Below, piece after piece: positions 57,401-64,000 of a stretch of 64,000 nucleotides of DNA. A program made the position numbers and the translations under genes. Below the pieces are notes generated by a model that worked only from the letters and a program-made list of their open reading frames with translations, searched no databases and was not told the origin of the DNA. Source of the stretch: Nemertoderma westbladi (Eukaryota > Xenacoelomorpha > Nemertodermatida > Nemertodermatidae). Location of the stretch: NCBI GenBank assembly GCA_032718475.1, contig JAUCBJ010007359.1:62001-126000 (forward strand), read 5' to 3'. Numbering within the stretch: the first letter of the stretch is position 1; each line of letters begins with the position of its first letter.

Positions 57401-60400
57401 ATACGATATATCACATGTTAGTTCTATGAGTGATATAGAGTACGATATATCACCTGTTAGTTCTAAGAATGATATACGATATATCACTTGTTAGTTCTAG
57501 GAGTGATATACGATATATCACCTGTTAGTTCTAGGAGTGATATACGATATATCACCTGTTAGTTCTAGGAGTGATATACGATATATCACCTGTTAGTTCT
57601 AGGAGCGATATACAGTACGATATATCACCTTTTAGTTCTAGGAGTGATAGACGATATATCACCTGTTAGTTCTAGGAGTGATATACGATATATCACTTGT
57701 TAGTTCTAGGAGTGATATACGATATATGACCTGTTAGTTCTAGGAGTGATATACGATATATCACCTGTTAGTTCTAGGATTGATTTACGATATATCACCT
57801 GTTAGTTCTAGGAGTGATATACAGTACGATATATCACCTGTTAGTTCTAGGAGTGATATACGATATATCACCTGTTAGTTCTAGGAGTGATATACAGTAC
57901 GATATATCACCTGTTAGTTCTAGGAGTGATATACAGTACGATATATCACCTGTTAGTTCTAGGAGTGATATAGAGTACGATATATCACCTGTTAGTTCTA
58001 AGAATGATATACGATATATCACCTGTTAGTTCTAAGAATGATATACGATATATCACCTGTTAGTTCTAGGAGTGATATAGAGTACGATATATCACCTGTT
58101 AGTTCTAAGAATGATATACGATATATCACCTGTTAGTTCTAACAATGATATACGATATATCACATGTTAGTTCTATGAGTGATATAGAGTACGATATATC
58201 ACCTGTTAGTTCTAAGAATGATATACGATATATCACTTGTTAGTTCTAGGAGTGATATACGATATATCACCTGTTAGTTCTAGGAGTGATATACGATATA
58301 TCACCTGTTAGTTCTAGGAGTGATATACGATATATCACCTGTTAGTTCTAGGAGCGATATACAGTACGATATATCACCTTTTAGTTCTAGGAGTGATAGA
58401 CGATATATCACCTGTTAGTTCTAGGAGTGATATACGATATATCACTTGTTAGTTCTAGGAGTGATATACGATATATGACCTGTTAGTTCTAGGAGTGATA
58501 TACGATATATCACCTGTTAGTTCTAGGATTGATTTACGATATATCACCTGTTAGTTCTAGGAGTGATATACAGTACGATATATCACCTGTTAGTTCTAGG
58601 AGTGATATACGATATATCACCTGTTAGTTCTAGGAGTGATATACAGTACGATATATCACCTGTTAGTTCTAGGAGTGATATACGATATATCACCTGTTAA
58701 TTCTAGGAGTGATATACAGTACGATATATCACCTGTTAGTTCTAGGAGTGATATACGATATATCACCTGTTAATTCTAGGAGTGATATACGATATATCAC
58801 CTGTTAGTTCTAGGAGTGATATACGATATATCACCTGTTAATTCTAGGAGTGATATACAGTACGATATATCACCTGTTAGTTCTAGGAGTGATATACGAT
58901 ATATCACCTGTTAGTTCTAGGATTGATTTACGATATATCACCTGTTAGTTCTAGGAGTGATATACAGTACGATATATCACCTGTTAGTTCTAGGAGTGAT
59001 ATACGATATATCACCTGTTAGTTCTAGGAGTGATATACAGTACGATATATCACCTGTTAGTTCTAGGAGTGATATACGATATATCACCTGTTAATTCTAG
59101 GAGTGATATACAGTACGATATATCACCTGTTAGTTCTAGGAGTGATATACGATATATCACCTGTTAATTCTAGGAGTGATATACGATATATCACCTGTTA
59201 GTTCTAGGAGTGATATACGATATATCACCTGTTAATTCTAGGAGTGATATACAGTACGATATATCACCTGTTAGTTCTAGGAGTGATATACGATATATCA
59301 CCTGTTAATTCTAGGAGTGATATACAGTACGATATATCACCTGTTAGTTCTAGGAGTGATATACGATATATCACCTGTTAGTTCTAAGAATGATATACGA
59401 TATATCACATGTTAGTTCTAGAAGTGATATACGATATTCTAGGAGTGATATACGATATATCACCTGTTAGTTCTAGGAGTGATATAGAGTACGATATATC
59501 ACCTGTTAGTTCTAAGAATGATATACGATATATCACATGTTAGTTCTAGAAGTGATATACGATATTCTAGGAGTGATATACGATATATAACCTGTTAAGT
59601 CTAGGAGCGATATACGATATATCACCTGTTAGTTCTAGGAGTGATATACGATATATCACCTGTTAGTTCTAGGAGATATATACAGTACGATATATCACCT
59701 GTTAGTTCTAGGAGTGATATACGATATATCAACTGTTAGTTCTAGAAGTGATATACTATATATCACCTGTTAGTTCTAGGAATGATATACGATATATCAC
59801 CTGTTAGTTCTAGGTGTGATATACGATATATCACCTGTTAGTTCTACGAGTGCTATACAGTATGATATATCACCTGTTAGTTCTAGGAGTGATATACAGT
59901 ACGATATATCACCCGTTAGTTCTAGGAGTGATATACGATATATCACCTGTTAGTTTTAGAAGTGATATACGATATATTACTTGTTAGTTCGAGGTGTGAT
60001 ATACGATATATCACCTGTTAGTTCTAGGAGTGATATACGATATATCACCTGTTAGTTCTAGGAGTGATATACAGTACGATATATCACCTGTTAGTTCTAG
60101 GAGTGATATACGATATATCACCTGTTAGTTCTAGGAGTGATATACGATATATCACCTGTTAGTTCTAGGAGTGATATACGATATATCACCTGTTAGTTCT
60201 AGGAGTGATATACAGTACGATATATCACCTGTTAGTTCTAGGAGTGATATACAGTACGATATATCACCTGTTAGTTCTAGGAGTGATATACGATATATTA
60301 CTTGTTAGTTCTAGGAGTGATATACGATATATCACTTGTTAGTTCTAGGAGTGATATACGATATATCACCTGTTAGTTTTAGAAGTGATATACGATATAT

Positions 60401-63400
60401 TACTTGTTAGTTCGAGGTGTGATATACGATATATCACCTGTTAGTTCTAGGAGTGATATACGATATATCACCTGTTAGCTCTTGGAGTGATATACAGTAC
60501 GATATATCACCTGTTAGTTCTAGGAGTGATATACGATATATCACCTGTTAGTTCTAGGAGTGATATACGATATATCACCTGTTAGTTCTAGGAGTGATAT
60601 ACAGTACGATATATCACCTGTTAGTTCTAGGAGTGATATACGATATATCACTTGTTAGTTCTAGGAGTGATATACGATATATCACCTGTTAGTTCTAGGA
60701 TTGATTTACGATATATCACCTGTTAGTTCTAGGAGTGATATACAGTACGATATATCACCTGTTAGTTCTAGGAGTGATATACGATATATCACTTGTTAGT
60801 TCTAGGTGTTAGTTCTAGGATTGATTTACGATATATCACCTGTTAGTTCTAGGAGTGATATACAGTACGATATATCACCTTTAGTTCTAGGAGTGATATA
60901 CGATATATCACCTGTTAGTTTTAGAAGTGATATACGATATATTACTTGTTAGTTCTAGGAGTGATATACGATATATGACCTGTTAGTTCTAGGATTGATT
61001 TACGATATATCACCTGTTAGTTCTAGGAGTGATATACAGTACGATATATCACCTGTTAGTTCTAGGAGTGATATACGATATATCACCTGTTAGTTCTAGG
61101 AGTGATATACAGTACGATATATCACCTGTTAGTTCTAGGAGTGATATACGATATATTACCTGTTAGTTCTAGGAGTGATATACAGTACGATATATCACCT
61201 GTTAGTTCTAGGAGTGATATACGATATATCACCTGTTAGTTCTAGGAGTGATATACGATATATCACCTGTTAGTTTTAGAAGTGATATACGATATATTAC
61301 TTGTTAGTTCTAGGAGTGATATACGATATATGACCTGTTAGTTCTAGGATTGATTTACGATATATCACCTGTTAGTTCTAGGAGTGATATACAGTACGAT
61401 ATATCACCTGTTAGTTCTAGGAGTGATATACGATATATCACTTGTTAGTTCTAGGAGTGATATAGAGTACGATATATCACCTGTTAGTTCTAAGAATGAT
61501 ATACGATATATCACATGTTAGTTCTAGAAGTGATATACGATATATTACCTGTTAGTTCTATGAGTGATATACGATATATCACCTGTTAGTTTTAGAAGTG
61601 ATATACGATATATTACTTGTTAGTTCTAGGAGTGATATACGATATATGACCTGTTAGTTCTAGGATTGATTTACGATATATCACCTGTTAGTTCTAGGAG
61701 TGATATACAGTACGATATATCACCTGTTAGTTCTAGGAGTGATATACGATATATCACTTGTTAGTTCTAGGAGTGATATAGAGTACGATATATCACCTGT
61801 TAGTTCTAAGAATGATATACGATATATCACCTGTTAGTTCTAGAAGTGATATACGATATATCACCTGTTAGTTCTAGGAGTGATATACAGTACGATATAT
61901 CACCTGTTAGTTCTAGTAGTGATATACGATATATCACCTGTTAGTTCTATGAGTGATATACAGTACGATATATCACCTGTTAGTTCTAGGAGTGATATAC
62001 AGTACGATATATCAACTGTTAGCTCTTGGAGTGATATACAGTACGATATATCACCTGTTAGTTCTAGGAGTGATATACGATATATCACCTGTTAGTTCTA
62101 GGAGTGATATACGATATATCACCTGTTAGTTCTAGGAGTGATATACGATATATCACCTGTTAGTTCTAGGAGATATATACAGTACGATATATCACCTGTT
62201 AGTTCTAGGAGTGATATACGATATATCACCTGTTAGTTCTAGGAGATATATACAGTACGATATATCACCTGTTAGTTCTAGGAGTGATATACGATATATC
62301 AACTGTTAGTTCTAGAAGTGATATACTATATATCACCTGTTAGTTCTAGGAATGATATACGATATATCACCTGTTAGTTCTAGGTGTGATATACGATATA
62401 TCACCTGTTAGTTCTACGAGTGCTATACAGTATGATATATCACCTGTTAGTTCTAGGAGTGATATACAGTACGATATATCACCTGTTAATTCTAGGAGTG
62501 ATATACGATATATCAACTGTTAGTTCTAGGAGTGATATACGATATTCTAGGAGTGATATACGATATATAACCTGTTAAGTCTAGGAGCGATATACGATAT
62601 ATCACCTGTTAGTTCTAGGAGTGATATACGATATATCACCTGTTAGTTCTAGGAGTGATATACGATATATCACCTGTTAGTTCTAGGTGTGATATACGAT
62701 ATATCAACTGTTAGTTCTAGAAGTGATATACTATATATCACCTGTTAGTTCTAGGAATGATATACGATATATCACCTGTTAGTTCTAGGTGTGATATACG
62801 ATATATCACCTGTTAGTTCTACGAGTGCTATACAGTATGATATATCACCTGTTAGTTCTAGGAGTGATATACAGTACGATATATCACCCGTTAGTTCTAG
62901 GAGTGATATACGATATATCACCTGTTAGTTTTAGAAGTGATATACGATATATTACTTGTTAGTTAGGTGTGATATACGATATATCACCTGTTAGTTCTAG
63001 GAGTGATATACGATATATCACCTGTTAGTTCTAGGAGTGATATACAGTACGATATATCACCTGTTAGTTCTAGGAGTGATATACGATATATCACTTGTTA
63101 GTTCTAGGAGTGATATACGATATATCACCTGTTAGTTCTAGGATTGATTTACGATATATCACCTGTTAGTTCTAGGAGTGATATACAGTACGATATATCA
63201 CCTGTTAGTTCTAGGAGTGATATACGATATATCACTTGTTAGTTCTAGGAGTGATATACGATATATCACCTGTTAGTTCTAGGAGTGATATACGATATAT
63301 CACCTGTTAGTTCTAGGAGTGATATACAGTACGATATATCACCTGTTAGTTCTAGGAGTGATATACAGTACGATATATCACCTGTTAGTTCTAGGAGTGA

Positions 63401-63678
63401 TATACGATATATCACTTGTTAGTTCTAGGAGTGATATACGATATATCACCTGTTAGTTCTAGGATTGATTTACGATATATCACCTGTTAGTTCTAGGAGT
63501 GATATACAGTACGATATATCACCTGTTAGTTCTAGGAGTGATATACGATATATCACTTGTTAGTTCTAGGAGTGATATACGATATATCACCTGTTAGTTC
63601 TAGGATTGATTTACGATATATCACCTGTTAGTTCTAGGAGTGATATACAGTACGATATATCACCTTTAGTTCTAGGAG

Positions 63679-64000
63679 TTTTTTTTTTACTACTGCTAAG
63701 TATTTGATAGTATAATAACATAGTTGATACAATGGATTTCAAATTGCACTATTACACCCTATCACCAAATCTGATTTATACAATGAGGTACAGTGATACG
63801 GATGTAAGGGGGAAATTCAAAACAGTTGGTTGTTTATGTTGTAGGCCTACTGGTCAGCTATTGTAGGCCTGTACGACTGCGCTGTACTACCAGGCTACGG
63901 CTCAGTGTCGGCGTTGTCCAACCAAATGGAGGCATCAGACACTGGACAATGAACCGGCCGTTTAGAGGCTGACCTACAACCTCGAAGGCAGAGCAGGGAG
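63679..64000 (-). mobile_element. Retro-insert copy 3 in satellite, cut by window end
   Basis: The first 322 bases (poly(T), 3' UTR and the last 35 codons from 63895) match copies 1 and 2 without a visible difference; offset from copy 2 is 9975. Continues outside the window. Confidence 0.87.
63895..64000 (-). pseudogene. C-terminal part of a transposon-type protein, copy 3 (partial)
   Basis: Final 35 codons, ending at the same TAG as the other two copies; the remainder lies beyond the window. Confidence 0.6.

Larger units (their letters stand above)
34676..64000. repeat. 34/39-bp satellite array (~29 kb, continues past window)
   Basis: Tandem units of 34 bp containing CACCTGTTAGTTCTAGGAG followed by TGATATACGATATAT. 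A common 39-bp form has CAGTA inserted between GATATA and CGATAT. Every unit contains GTGATATACGATATATCAC, whose 8-bp arms are inverted repeats. Excluding the inserts there is about 27.6 kb, so I estimate somewhat under 800 units. Recurrent variants include CGTGTG in place of GGAGTG (mainly in the left part), GGATTGATTTACG, TAGAAGTG, GAGATATATACAG and CTTTAG. The first unit (34676-34700) is degenerate. The many short open frames inside are a by-product, because 39 and 3x34 are multiples of three. Confidence 0.97.

Noticed and set aside
34676-64000. Regular 34-39 bp repeats as a CRISPR array
   Set aside because: Units are contiguous with no unique spacers, the context is eukaryotic and no cas genes are present; it is a satellite.

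Overview
The window is metazoan nuclear DNA, most likely from an aquatic or marine invertebrate. The evidence is BEL/Pao-type LTR retrotransposons, CR1/jockey-group LINE remains, a TTAA-flanked piggyBac-like element, a small host gene with GT-AG introns ending in a ShK-type cysteine domain, and a very long simple satellite. There is no bacterial gene organisation and I saw no tRNA or rRNA gene. Species cannot be assigned; the TATA plus TCAGT start-site arrangement in the LTRs is arthropod-like but not diagnostic.

Left third (1-32409): nested transposons dominated by three copies of one BEL/Pao-like family. Copy A (+, 1-6144) enters the window inside gag and ends in a truncated 3' LTR, beside a 1.4 kb piggyBac-like non-autonomous element (6149-7572). 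Copy B (-) is split: its 3' part is 8295-12694 and its 5' part is 24422-32409, ending in its 5' LTR. Copy C (+, 12695-24421) sits inside B's gag gene. C is complete, with two nearly identical 1.2 kb LTRs and a GGTAT target duplication. A 5'-truncated LINE (27479-30732, -) with 6 bp target duplications lies in B's 5' leader.

All three copies keep gag (DUF1759), zinc knuckles and the aspartic protease, but lack reverse transcriptase, most of RNase H and the integrase core. They carry a long 3' non-coding region with a duplicated hairpin module and then an unrecognised third reading frame. The picture is a non-autonomous family that was still moving recently, presumably with enzymes supplied in trans.

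Middle (32410-34675): a second 5'-truncated LINE tail, AT-rich DNA, and the last two exons (-) of a host gene encoding a ShKT-like domain, with a poly(A) signal.

Right half (34676-64000): about 29 kb of a 34-bp satellite with a frequent 39-bp variant. Each unit has an 8-bp inverted repeat and usually a CACCTG box. Multi-kilobase blocks are duplicated (offsets of 7551 and about 8.1-10 kb). A 752-bp poly(A)-tailed retro-insert with a 13-bp target duplication was amplified with these blocks and appears three times (45638, 53704, 63679), apparently unchanged. It encodes the C-terminal part of a transposon-type protein.
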